From: Pegea sp. RAD2-039
Lineage: Eukaryota > Chordata > Thaliacea > Salpida > Salpidae
DNA: 64,000 nt
Assembly: GCA_034620365.1 (NCBI GenBank)
Contig: JAQGEQ010000071.1
Span: forward strand, 2,914,001 to 2,978,000
Reading direction: 5' to 3'
Numbering within the stretch: position 1 is the first letter of the stretch; each line of letters opens with the position of its first letter. Below the pieces are notes generated by a model, which was given only the letters and a program-made list of their open reading frames with translations, did no database searches and was not told the origin of the DNA. Of the stretch, positions 37,101 to 49,670 are shown in pieces. The position numbers and the translations under genes were made by a program.

Positions 37101-40100
37101 CCTTGACCTAATCTGAAGCTCATTGTCCTAATGTATACATCACAAAGTAACCTTTTAAATTTTAAAGGTTTTGTTGTTTAAAAAACAGATTAACTTTATG
37201 TAAATCCGATTATAAAACATTGATCCTAGCTATAAAGCAAGTTTTTCAATAAATACTTCAATTGAGCAACGGTTTTAATATCGATACAATTAAAAAAGGT
37301 TTTAAAGTGAAACTAACAAGTGCTGATGAAAATATTTATTTGACTTATGATTACATTTCAAGAGGGGATATTTTTTAATCTGTATGTAAGCTTAGAAGAT
37401 AATAAATATTGTAATAATAAGTATCAAATTTAGGTGTTTATAACAAATCTTGTGTAAAAACCTGTAACTTAAAAAATAATTCTCTGCAACTATAAATTTA
37501 TAATTTTGTACAACAAAATATTTTATCGAAAAGTTGTTATCATCTGACAAAAGAAAATTTATTCTTTACTTTTATAGGTAATAAACTATAAAGCAATTAA
37601 ACATTTAAAAATTATTTCTTCCATTTTCAGTCATTCACTTTATAACTGATCAAAAAAAAATTGAGTATATTTAGATTGTTTGCAGTTCGTTTTACAAAAA
37701 TGTATATCCATTTTCTAAACGACTACATTATTATATTCTGTTTTAGTCAAATAATTATCATTATATGGTTGGTGCATTTGCAATAAAATCAACAGAAGCT
37801 GAGAAGTTTATTGCAAAAATACTAAGAAATTCAAGGAGGTTAAACTTAAAAGAAGGTGTTATTAGAAACAGTGCATAAATTACACAAATTTTTGGTGCTT
37901 AATTGAATTTGAAACTTTTACTTAACCTTTTTTTAATAATATTGATAAATGACAACTAAAGTTTCTCTCTTATTACTTCCACCAATGTACTTTTGCAAGC
38001 TCACGAGCCTCAGCTACTAGTCGGTTGCTGGCAAACAAGCTCTATGGTTTTTGAGAAACCAATTAACTGAAGTGAAAGACAACTTTAATCAAGCTTTAAT
38101 TTATTTAATTGAAGTAAAATACATCATTCAAATGGAAGTAATCATTCCTTTTTGAAGAAGATTTTTAGACCTTTAATCACATTCAATTTTTGATATATTT
38201 TTTGTGAGTTTTTTAAATATAAACAGTTTTACAATAAAGTAGTAAGATGACAAAATTTTTTATACTTTTAGATTTCCATTTTTTGATAGTTTATTGCATG
38301 AAGTGATATAAAAACTGTTTGAGAATTATATTAACAAAATTTACAAATTTTAAAAATTTAATGGACTAAGAAATTATATAGAGTACATTTTAAATTGTAT
38401 AGATAACAGTACTATCTTTGGGTTTATCCAAAATTCTGATAAGATCAAATCTCTATTCTTAGTTTTAATTTATTATTTTTAATCTTACAGACGACAGAAG
38501 TTAACATCTATAGACGATAAATCTTATGACTTAGATAGAAAACTAATGTCTGAAAATTTATCTGTAAGGTTCTGTGTTGACAAATGTCTAGTTTTTTATA
38601 GATAACTATGTTAACGTAGGTATCAAAGTAAATGTTTTGTTAGTGTTAACAACCAATTATACACAAATCCTGAAACCTAATACTTTGTATTTTAGTACAG
38701 ATACCTGTTAAAGATTTCGTATTTTAAAGTATATGATTAGAATTTTTTTAGATACTTCTAAAAATACTGATTATCATGAATTTTAATAAATAAATTGATA
38801 CTAATGATAATTTGTAAAGCTGCTGATAAAAGTAGAATCAGAAAAATGCATTAATTTGAAAAAGTGCTTTTAACAATTTGTTTAATTTTATTAGTACAAT
38901 AAAAGTATGTGGTTATTAACAAATATTTACTTATTTTAGGGATTACAAGTTTGTTAAATAAAAATAGTTAATTTTCAGACTTTTCTAAAGTTCTTAAGGC
39001 TCAAGACTTTTCAAAGTATAAAAGTTTATATGATGAAATTTTTATTTTAAGTTTACATATGAGTTCTAAGAATATTAAACATTCAATTATTTGACAACTA
39101 AACTTTAATCAGATTTGTTTAACTTGTAATTCTATAAAAATCTTGTTTTAAAATCAGTTTACATTGTAAACTTTATACTTTTAAAATTAGAATTGAAGAC
39201 AAGAAACATAAATGATAATAAAATTGTTTAAATCTGTTATCTAATCCTAAAAAAGATATTTTTAATATAATCTAAACATGACATATTATAGATAACATAA
39301 TGTATAAGGATCATATTATTTTTTTCGCTTAACATATAAATGTTATTAAGATTCATTTTGCAGTTAGTGAATGAATTATTTGCACTATCATCATTTAACA
39401 AAAATTATAAACCCTTACTTAGAAAATTATAGCTTTCAAAAAGTGTTATATATAAATAAATTTGTTTTAATAAATAATTGTTCGTTTTTTTATTGTTTTC
39501 TTTTTTTTAACAGAAGATATTAATAGCAGGTTTAACAACAATTAACAACAATTATAATTAAGTTGCTCTGAAATATGTAAAAAAATGAAGTAGATTTTGA
39601 AGTAGCTTTTCTTGTATCTTTTTAGAAATTAAATAACTGAAAGTTAATTATTTTGACGCTTAAGTTTTTCTGAATAAATCTTCGCAACTACTTTGCAATT
39701 CTTCTTCTTCTTCCTGATTACTCTATGATTATATTCTTATGAAAGCTTGAAACATAAAAGCTTCAAAATTTATGCTATTGTTTAACATAGCCTCAAAAAT
39801 TTAGATAGTATTTTATTATTTATTTAATTATTACCTCATATATCATTTCGATAACTTATTAGACTGGATATAAAGTATAAGGATAATAATTTTATTTCTT
39901 ATAATTAAAACTAGTAGTATTTAACTAACTTGTAGTCACTAATAGTTCATTCAAATAACTTAGCATAAAACTTTAGATGCAGTTTCAAAAGAATTAAGTA
40001 TCTATCTCGAAAACTTATAATAAAATCGAGTATCTATAAAGTAATGAAAAACAATATCAGATTACTAACTAGATGCCAGGTGCATTTATTATTAATTAAA

Positions 40101-40600
40101 TTAGTAGAATAAATAAAACAAATAAAAGCATAAGCTTAACTCTAAACCAATTCCCTAGACTTCTAATCCAATTTAATTTTTCTTAAATAGAATATTTATA
40201 ACAATATCACCTGCTACAATTGAAAACATTTCTGACCAAACAGATCAATTATACAATTAGTTTAATATTTTCTAAAGCAGTTATATCAAATTTGTTTAAA
40301 GCAGATTCATTTACATGCACTGTAAGCAAAATTTGAAGATAATAAGCAAAATTAAAAAGAAACAAAAAACAAGTAGAAATTGTCTAACGAAAATGATCTA
40401 ATTTTATAGAAGTTAAAAACATTATTAATTATTTGAAATTAGTTTAAAAATATAAAATTATAAGTCTCCAAAAAACATTTTCATGTTTAAGTTTTAAAAT
40501 CTCGCCGAAAAATGTAAACAATTATTTAGAAATATTTTCAGCTCTAAATAAAATACAAAATTAAAACTTAGATTAGCTTCTATACTAAATACCTCAAAAT
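31157..40600. other. Long AT-rich desert
   Basis: Over 9 kb without a convincing gene. Homopolymer-rich, with no exon block flanked by credible splice sites except the small frame at 35595-35777. No transposon ends, arrays or tRNA-like folds were seen. It may hold regulatory DNA or introns that cannot be read by eye. Confidence 0.4.
35595..35777 (+). CDS. Possible 60-residue small protein, unknown
   Basis: A frame from ATG to TGA giving MNHFKPGKLSAMVLKK at the start and KFIDDIIPLFSYSRMNN near the end. It is rich in Lys, Asp and Ile and has no membrane segment or signal peptide. Its codon use looks more protein-like than surrounding AT-rich frames, but no splice sites, poly(A) signal or relative was recognised. 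Alternatively the first six codons could be an exon ending at CCAG|GTAAAT. Confidence 0.18.
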   Translation: MNHFKPGKLSAMVLKKNIYQNEQDSKRKSYVAPLKISKDDKFIDDIIPLFSYSRMNNSLI

Positions 40601-40902
40601 GGTCTTCGAATCGGAAAAAGAAAACAGAATGAATTTGATCATGAGCAGTGTGTCAAAATTGGACTGTATAAAATTTGGCACCCACGGGAAATTAAGACTT
40701 GGGGGAAGTAAGTAAATAACTTCCACATTTGTGTCACAAAGGGAACGAAACAAGGAAGGAAATAGAACGGAAGGAATGTGGTGGTCTTACTAGCTAAAAG
40801 CTAGCCACGCAATCATCAATTAATTCGTTTTAAAGGTGAAGAAAGTAAAAAATGAAAGAAAGGAAATACTACAAATTAGAATGGTAAATGGCTTGACTGT
40901 TT
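40601..40902 (-). other. Probable 3' UTR of the myogenic bHLH gene
   Basis: Less AT-rich than the desert to its left and directly downstream (minus strand) of the MRF stop codon. It contains a perfect hairpin CTAGCT-aaa-AGCTAG at 40790-40804, extended by GTGG and CCAC arms at about 40780-40783 and 40805-40808. No minus-strand AATAAA was found close by; TTTATT near 40084 is the nearest match. Confidence 0.4.
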
Positions 40903-43900
40903 TTAGTTCTCTTGGATGCTGTCAACAATTGATGAAAGATGAATGAGGCTTGAATCTTCTTGCTGTTGACTATTCAGTTGTCTTGTTGAAATACCGTCTT
41001 CTACGATAGTGTAACCTAAAATTTTATTTAAGTTTATTTACTGTCAAATCAAAAGCTTTAATAATGAAGTGCTAGTAACAGTTCTCATATTTTCTAATTA
41101 TAATCATTCATTTAAGAAAGGTCTCAAAAGTCATCTAATTTAAGCTTCTAGTGTTTTTACATTTCAAGATTAAGTGATAATTTAAAATGGAAATATAAGT
41201 AACAAAAGTTGTTTGTAAAATGTAGCGAGCACATTAGATTTCTCTTGGGATTATAATCAAGATAACAAACAAATCCTCATAATCAAACAATTTGTGAGGA
41301 TATAATAAAGCTTCGGGATTATCTACATCATTTTAAGCAACAAATTAAATGTTCATCTACATCAAGTTTCTATTGTCGAATGCTAGCAACAATTTACGAA
41401 GCTTTTATTTTTACTAAATTCAAATAAACCTTTTGACCGTGAACAGAATTAGAAGATATTTAAGGAATCAGTAAGATATTCTTTGAATTTAAAACATCAA
41501 ATAATGAATTTTCTGTATTTAATTAGAGTTTAATTAGAGCAGTTGTCTTTTAAGGATCTTCAACTGAACCCAATTAATTATCATCAAATACAACTTAATC
41601 AATTTATAGTCATCTATAATTTTTTACTCCAGTAAATCAAAAAATTAAATCTAATGATTCAATTTCGTTCTTTAAAAGTATTATTGATAAGATTTAGAAA
41701 TAAAAGAGTCAGCTTATAATTCTGTCATCTTTTGTTCTCAATTAAATTTAAAAGACATTTTTGAAGCTTTAAAAAACTTTGAAAATATTGAAATATTCAC
41801 ATTTAGTTAAGCAAAATGGTTTTAACAGTTTGCTACAAACCTGCATTTGTTGGAGTAGTTGAGGTTACTTCAGGTGAAATCAAGTTAATGATGACGTCAT
41901 CTTTTTGTAAAATTTCTGGAGGTATCTAAAAATTTTAAAGACCTTGATTAAAATTTAAAGCTTAGAAAATAAAATCGAAAATGTAGAATTTTCAAAGTAT
42001 GAATGAAAATATAAACAGTAAATATTATTATCACCTTTTTTTAAATCGTAAAAAATATTTTATAAATCGTTTGATAGATTTTGATCACAGTTATAATACT
42101 CTACTTATCATGTCTTCCTAATCATCATCTACAATTATTTACACTCAAATCACATCTATTTAGGTAGATAATTTCTAGGGTAATGTTTAAAAAAAACTTT
42201 AGCACCTCATTTCAGCACTTCTTCTCAGTAAGACTGAGCTAAATATTTTTTTATTATAAAAAAGTTCTGCAAACTGATGTGTGAAAACCAAACTAGAAAG
42301 CTCTTTCAAGCTGTATTCAAAAATCGAAGAGATGTAGCTAAATAACTTTTTGTTGAAATTAAGAGACACATAATGAAATTTAAAGTAAAAAAACTAAAGT
42401 TACTTTGAAGAGAGATTATTTTTAAAAAGGAAAGTATTTAGTGTTCAGCTTTTCGATACAGATTAAGATAATTAGCAGCATTATATAATTATTTAACTTC
42501 TAATTATTTAAAATTTTCATAAACAGCTGAATACTGAACATTTAATACTGGACAGTAAGATCAGAAGCACAGCGACCTTTATGAAGGCAAATTAAAGTTC
42601 TTTTGATAACAAAGTTGTGAAAATCGCTTCAATCTCTAAACAGTTCTTGGAACGTTTATATTTTGGATAATAAATAATAAAACAGCTGTTCTATATCAAT
42701 TCTATATAAAATCAATTATTAGCCATCCATCAAGATTAATTCATTAAATTAAATCGAATTTTGGCGCATGATAACATGTTCAGTAGAAATTATAGCTTCA
42801 AACACTATTTGATAATTGGGTAAATATCTTTCTAGCCACTTCATTTTTTTCTAACTTTTTGAAACAACAGCTAGAAATTTTGCTATGTTTGATTGCTGTT
42901 AAGCTGGTTCAAACCCAAGTACTTTTTATTTTAATCATATTTGTTACTAATTTTTCTAAGCTTCAATTAGCTTTTTTAACAAAGTTTTATTTAGTTGAAA
43001 AAGTCCCTTTTTGATGACTGATAACAAAAAACTTGGCTTTTTGTTCCTTAAATAGAATATCTTCAATGTGACGTCAAAAGAATTAACTGAAAACTTCGGT
43101 TGAAGTATTTGAAGTTGCTCAGAGGTCAAAATATAAAGAACTGAAGAATAAATCCCTGAGAGATTTGATTATAACTACGCCCTATTTCCCCAGAGAGAAA
43201 CCTCTCAAGTTTTTCAAAAACTGTCTTCTAAGAACGTAAAAAAGTTAACAAAAGAAATTACCTTGATCTGAAGACTGTCTGTGATTGTTGCACCCGACTC
43301 ATCTTCAATTGCATCCACTGTTGGCTCAATTGGGACTGCCTGGCTCAGACCAGCGCTCATCTGGACATTATCTCCATACAACAGCCGCTGAAGGTTACAG
43401 ATGTAAGCAATTGCACTTCGCAAGATTTCGACTTTCGGAAGACGTTGATTAGGATTGAGACAGGAGCACTTCTTCAGTCTTTCATACGCTTGATTAACTC
43501 GCTTCAATCGACGGCGTTCTCGAAGTGTGGCCGCTTTTCGTCGATCATTCGGACCACTTCTCCGTTTGCACGCCTTACAAGCCCATGTAAGGCATTCGTG
43601 TCCGTTTGGATGTGACGTGTGGTCGGTTTCATGTTCACCACTTCCGGCACTTTGTGCGTCCGAAGACGATGACGTCACATTGACATAACCATCTGACGAT
43701 AAATCGTTGCTATAGTAATAAGTAGGTCTTTGAACGTCGTGGGGTGTTAAAAGTTCGTTACTAAGCGGCTGCATTGAATTGTTAAGCATCAGATAGTTGT
43801 AGGAGCTTCCCGAAGCACTTGAAGTCGTGTTTTTGACTTCCTTGTTTCCAGAAACTCCCAGAAACTCCTCTACATTTGGTAAAAAGTCTTGCTGCATTGC

Positions 43901-44488
43901 TAGTTGACCTAAAGCGCTTTGTATTGTTCCTGCTTCGCTTCGATGGATTCCAAGCATCTGATTGGCTGTATCAGGCATACATGATAACATCATTGCTTTC
44001 AAAGCTTCATTGGCTTCTGGTGAATCGAAAGTTATTGTCGGCTCCAGACTCGATATCGGAGGAGCTGATAAGCTGTCCTGACCATCAAGTGTGACGTCAT
44101 CATTTCGCTGATCAGCAAAGTTGAAAAATGGATCAGTTTCTTGCTTGATTTGCTTTTTCTTTTCCTGCTGACTAAATGACGTCACGTCGACTGGTTGCGA
44201 TAGAAACGGGGACGCTATGAGTCCATGATCGAAATCATCCATGAGAAGTAAATCTGAAGATTTCCTCTCTTCATAATCGTTCACGACCACATTGAATTTA
44301 GAAAGGGAGTCGAAATTGATTGAATCAGAATGAGGTGAATCAATTGCTAATGACTCCGAAAGAAGAGCGTCTGTTCTTGATCTTTTGAAACGATTCGAAG
44401 GAATTCCTGGCTTCTGATTGGTTGAATTTGTTCTATGATTTGATAGGTATGCGCTTAAGTCGATTTCGTCCATTCGTAAGCAAGTCAT
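40903..44488 (-). CDS. MRF: Myogenic regulatory factor, MyoD/Myf5 family bHLH protein
   Basis: Transcription factor that drives muscle specification by binding E-boxes as a bHLH heterodimer. Exons 44488-43262, 41925-41841 and 41015-40903 join to 474 residues. The Cys/His-rich WACKACKRR block starts at about residue 302 and runs into the basic region [15 protein letters not shown] and the helices NQAYERLKK and [18 protein letters not shown]. The Ala-Thr pair of the myogenic code is present; the l-K lysine of LSKVNEAF is replaced by Arg here (LKRVNQAY). The last exon encodes [13 protein letters not shown], the MyoD-family helix III that cooperates in chromatin opening, confirming the third exon. 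The 300-residue N-terminal part is longer than in vertebrates and acidic/Ser rich. Start at 44488 ([10 protein letters not shown]) or 44473. A splice acceptor lies at 44541-44542; the exon's 5' part contains a six-codon upstream frame (MGIAEI). Confidence 0.9.
43669..44184. promoter_or_regulatory. Cluster of CRE-like TGACGTCA palindromes inside the MRF coding exon
   Basis: Perfect TGACGTCA occurs at 43670-43677, 44092-44099 and 44177-44184, within Asp/Val/Thr codons of MRF exon 1. Two more flank it: 43069-43076 in intron 1 and 41892-41899 in exon 2. The octamer is the CREB/ATF consensus. Whether it is bound is unknown. Confidence 0.3.
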
Positions 44489-47400
44489 CTTCACTTTTTT
44501 TCTTTTTAAGATCTTTATATTTCCGCTATACCCATTTCTGTAGATAAACATAAAAAACAGTTAAATAAAGAGCTGATATTTCAACAAAGGCAGTAAAACA
44601 GAATCAAGAAAATCTCAAGACTTTTCCTCTAACTGAACTTCTTCAACTCAATAGAAATTTTTCTGATGCTGACTGATTTTTAGCTTTAAATTTCATATTT
44701 TCTGCCTGTGAATCTATAAAAGCTAAAATTTCATTTAGAGGTGATATAAATAATCTGACTGATGTACAAGTTTATTTGCATTGTAGTTAGTTTGTGATTA
44801 CGTCTGCAACGAATCAAAGTGCTGAAAGATTTTACTTTTTATTTAATATCTCACTTCTACCATCTGAAGCTACATGAAGAAACGTTTAGTTTTTCAAGAT
44901 ATACAATAACTCTAATTCTACAAGCTGTACTTTGATTTATCAACTATTCTGTAACTTTTATACAAAAACATTTTATTATATTGTCGAAGAGTTATGATTA
45001 TCAAATCACAAAAAAAATCGTTTAGAATTTGAAGATCATATTTGAAGAATATTATTTTAATAAAATACTTAAAATAAAATACATTTTTTAAAGATATTTA
45101 ACCTATCTGGACTTTTAGTAAATATCGGTGCTTGATAATAAACTGAATTACAGTTTGAATAATTTTGAATCTACTCAAAATAAGTAGCAATTCTTTGAAA
45201 TAATATTCACAGCTATGACGTTCGGACAATGAAATCAAAAACTGCTAAGTAAGAAGAAGCAAATAAAAGTTACTAAATTGTTTCACAACTTTAAAAACAA
45301 ATTAACAAATTTTTTGGTTGTAAATATTCTTTTGAAATTCTTATTATGATCAACTATAAGTTTTCTGTTTAAATAATTTATCAAGCATTCTTACTAGAAA
45401 TTTATATCTCGTAAACTCAGGAAACTTTATTAAATAAGATTTAGTTCTTTCGTAGTTTTAAAAAATGTTCCTAAATAACAAAAAGATTGCTAACTTTTCA
45501 ACATCAATTTTTACATCAGATTAGAGCTAATGAAACCTCCTACTAGTCAGTTTACACGATTTGAACTGACCAAGTTTCTACAAAAACGAACTAATAAATG
45601 ATATAGAGAAACTTCTTCTACTAATATATCATCAACAAAGAACTGGTCATGTAGACTCTGACTTCTCTCTTACGAAATATTCATCGTCAGAGCTTTCACG
45701 TACAAGCGTTCCCAGGAGATATCTTCATTTGCAGCAATTTTCTGAGTGCTAACTTCAATTTCTGATCACCTTTTATTACTGGCTTTCTCACAGCCACCAC
45801 AATATCTATTTTTCACATAGAACGTAGAAAGAATGTAACTTTATTTTGAAATATACTAAAACTGATCAGTCTAGACGTTTATTATACTTTATTTTAGGAA
45901 TATTTCGAACATAGTGTCATACTCAATAAAAAATGCGCACATAAGATTAAGATATATTTTAAATTAAAATAAATTTATTTGTAAAACTATCTGTAAATAA
46001 GTAGGGTTTCAAAACGTAAAATTGTAATTTCAAAATAACTTAAAAAACCTTTGAAGTTTTCTCTACCTGCCAACAGTTAACAACGATATCTTTTGCTCAA
46101 AAGGTTGCATGATAACTATAAGTTAACATTGAGGCACTTTTATTAATTAAACATCTTGATTTAAATATAAGACTAAACTATAAAGGGTAGTATTTATATA
46201 AATACTTTGTTGAAGAGCTTATTAATTCTTTTCAGTAATAACGTAAACTTATTTTTAACTTTTAGTCTTAAAATATCAAATGTTAGTTCTAAAATGTTTG
46301 TAATTAGTTACATAGTTGTAGAAAAATATTAACCGATTAAAAAGAATCATAAAAAGTATTTTTAGTTCATTAATATCAGTTTTAATGGACAATTTTTGCT
46401 ACCAATTTAACTTTTTTAAGTTTCAACAATAAAACTATATTGAACAAAATATTATTAAAGCTTATAATTTAATTTTAATTTAATTTATTATTTGATAAAT
46501 CATCAAAAATAACTAAATTGTTTTAGTTGCAGAATAATTAAAAAAAAAGTCTTGTAACAAAAAGAATCGAAATGTAATCTAGAAATAAAGTTTCATGATT
46601 ATCCGCCATAACTTTAGTTTTGTTCAATCTACGGAAGTTTTCATAGAAGACTCAGTAATAAAAAAGGTCAAATTTATAAGAAAGAATTTGATGAAAAGAT
46701 CAAAATAGAATTTTGAATAAATGTCAAGTAATAATACATTGAGCTTTCTAATTTATTTTCGCACAAGTGAGAATAAGTTAAAGTAAAACGTCTCTTAAGT
46801 AGCTGTTGTTTCATGAACGTCATCAAATTAAAAATATAAACTTTTAAGGTTTACATCTAAAAGTTAAATTTCAATTTAACGTATGTTACTTCAAATGTAA
46901 CAACACGTTTAGAATTTCTCAATGCTTTATATCTTTTAGATATAAGTGACTTTGTGACTTCATATCTATTTACAGTGTTGTTGCTTCATTTCCCTATAGA
47001 TTTAGATGATCAACTTTAAACTACTATTGTTTTACAACTAACAAGCAGGTTGTAATGTTATACTTTGATTGTAAGTTTTTTGATATAGTTGATTTATACA
47101 GATTCTGATATGATATTCAAGGCAACTATTTAGGTAAATCATAAAACTACAAATACAAATTTGTTTTACTTTATTTTACAAAGTTTAAACATATTTAATG
47201 GTATTATCTTTAAGTTTAATTTTGTTGATAATAAAAAACTTTAGTTGCTTATGCTAGAGGTTAAACTGAGAAATAAAATTCTTCTTGCTAATAGTACAAT
47301 TATCAAACAAAATATATTAATATCGATATATAAGAATAATCTTAAATTTATGTGAAATTTATAACTAATCAAGTATATTGAATAGTTGAAATAATTTCCT

Positions 47401-49670
47401 GACAAATAATGATTCAAAATTAGTTTTTGAAATTAAAAATAATTTATAAATAGTTATTCAAAATACTGAAGTCACACAATAAAAATTTATTTTATAAATT
47501 TTTTTTAAAGAATATAAGTTTAAATATTAATCTTTTTTTTCCATTCTTTTATTTTTAAGGTTGAAAGGATTATACTAGATTCAAATTTCTGTTGGGAATA
47601 GGACTTACTGACCAAAGCTTTCAAAATCTTTAGATATTGCTTTGACTGAGCTGATGATAAGATCTCTAGAGAGTATATAAAAATATTAGTACTATTTTGA
47701 ATAAGTTCTTATAGCCATAATTTTAAGAAGTTACCAAATTTATAAGTGGTCAAATAAAAGCTCTTTTTAATAAATTTGTTATCAATATTCAAGATTGTTC
47801 TTTAATTGTTCAACGTACTGTTCCAAAATTTAAGAAGAAAAAAGTGTTCAAATCTTACAAACTAAACTATAAAATAAAAGATGGTCATTAAATGAACGTT
47901 TGTACAAGGATAGATTAAAGTCTATTATACTGAAGCTTAGGTCAATAATATTGAAATAAAACATTTCTTGAACTTAGCTACTAGCGGTAGTTTGCACAAA
48001 CCTGTTTAGTTTATGCTTAATTATTTTAATTAACTTAATTTCAAAAACAAAGAATTTTAATGAAAAGATGAAAAGAAAATTTTTATTATCAATTTAATAT
48101 TTGCTTTCATAAGCAGCTGTTTTAGTTGTGATTATCTGACAAAAGTTTTCTTACTCTTTATCATTCATCAGAAAAATAATAATTTTTTCATAAATCCAAC
48201 ATTTGGTGAAACATTTTTAGTTTTATAAAAGCAATAAAATCAATCGGTATAAAATTTCTGCAATTTAAATACAGTTGAAAAAGCTTAAGAAATACTCAGG
48301 GGAATAAAGAAGTGTTATTTAGAAAACTGCTTTCTGTGGTGTATCTGAGGTGATTTACTTCAAGGTGAAGCAGATCCAATCAGATACAAGTTATCAATGA
48401 GTCAGAGTCTGCAGACGTTCCTGATTCTACTTTAAATTGCAGCTGTAATGATAGTTCATCAATTCGGTTACATCAAAGCTGGGAAAATGGATTATGAAAT
48501 GGTTATTACTTGGACATGTCTTCATAGAACAGACATTTGTGACTTAAATGACAATATCATTAGAATCGTCATCTGAAGGATCGAAGGATTTTATCGTGAT
48601 ACATTTTAAAAGTGATTTTAAGTCAATTATAATTCTGTTTGATGTTGAAAAGACGGTTAATTAGCTTCAAACTTTAAAAAAACTTTTTATCAATTTGCTT
48701 GAACTATTTGATAAATTTCAACACAATTATAGCAAGCTTCAAGTTATTTCAAAAGGTTTTGTTAATAAAAATATCAATTTGGAATATTCTACAAATAATT
48801 TCAAATTTAAACAATTTGTTAAAATGATAGTTTTTAAAATAAATGTAAAATTATACATCAATTCGTAAACTAAGCTTACTTTTTATAACAGATGAGAAAT
48901 AGTATCTAAATCATACTGTTTGTTTATAATAAATATCTAAAATATCAATAACATAAAATTTGATACAAATTGTTGGTTTTAAAGCAAGCAAAGGCTGCTT
49001 ATGTGTTTTTATAGCCTACCTGAAAGTAGTTTTCAAAAAATATAAAAATGATTTAAAGAAACAAAAAAACTAGGTTAACAGAAATGAATTTTTTATAGCT
49101 TTAATCACAAGTGATGTAGAATAAATAAAATGGTTTTAAAGAGTTGTTTCGGGCTAAAAATATCAGATGATTTTTGATAAGCTGACATATACATCAATTA
49201 TTATTTTTAATTTATTACGTTTACTATAAACTGACGAAAGGTTAATAACATTAACAGTAATCGTGTATCATTCTTTATATATCCTCCTTCATAAAGTTAA
49301 AATAACTATTACTTACAATTTAACATAGTTTGGCAGAATTTATTTTGCAGCTCTTAAAAACCCACTATTAAATAAGCTTTATTACTAACGGTAAAACTGA
49401 GAAAAAATGATTTTGTTTTCAACAAACAAAAACTTTTGTTGATCTTGACAACAGAAAGAAGATAGTAAATACAATAAACTATTCTTAGGTAGTCTCAGAT
49501 TTCCACTTTGATGGTTTCAAATTTTAAAAACTTGTTGACTTAAAGCTAAGCTTTTTTCTATGAAATTTTGCACTGTCATATATAGGTGAAGAATTTTCAC
49601 ATAAGAAATTTACATTAAAAGCTGATTATTGAAAAGGTCTGGACATAACAATCTTTGTATAACTCTTGAA
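44489..49670. other. Upstream region of the MRF gene, AT-rich
   Basis: Mostly AT-rich with no certain gene. It holds the candidate extra exon at 45674-45761 and a less AT-rich block at about 48290-48600 with a CAGCTG E-box at 48440-48445; another E-box lies at 48114-48119. These could be MRF control elements about 4 kb from the start codon. No promoter motif was identified. Confidence 0.35.
45674..45761 (-). other. Candidate upstream coding exon of MRF
   Basis: On the minus strand this stretch follows a GATCAG acceptor and ends at a good donor (TTTC|GTAAGA). It is open in one frame, encoding IEVSTQKIAANEDISWERLY. It ends two bases into a codon, and the acceptor at 44541 supplies the third, so it would extend the MRF frame in phase through NGYSGNIKI to the usual start. 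No ATG exon further upstream was found. It may be a real alternative N-terminus or chance. Confidence 0.25.

Noticed and set aside
42905-42916. GGTTCAAACCC-like string resembling a tRNA T-arm
   Set aside because: No D-arm, anticodon stem or acceptor stem can be formed upstream; chance match.
43876-44094. Plus-strand open frame inside MRF exon 1
   Set aside because: Shadow of the MRF coding strand.
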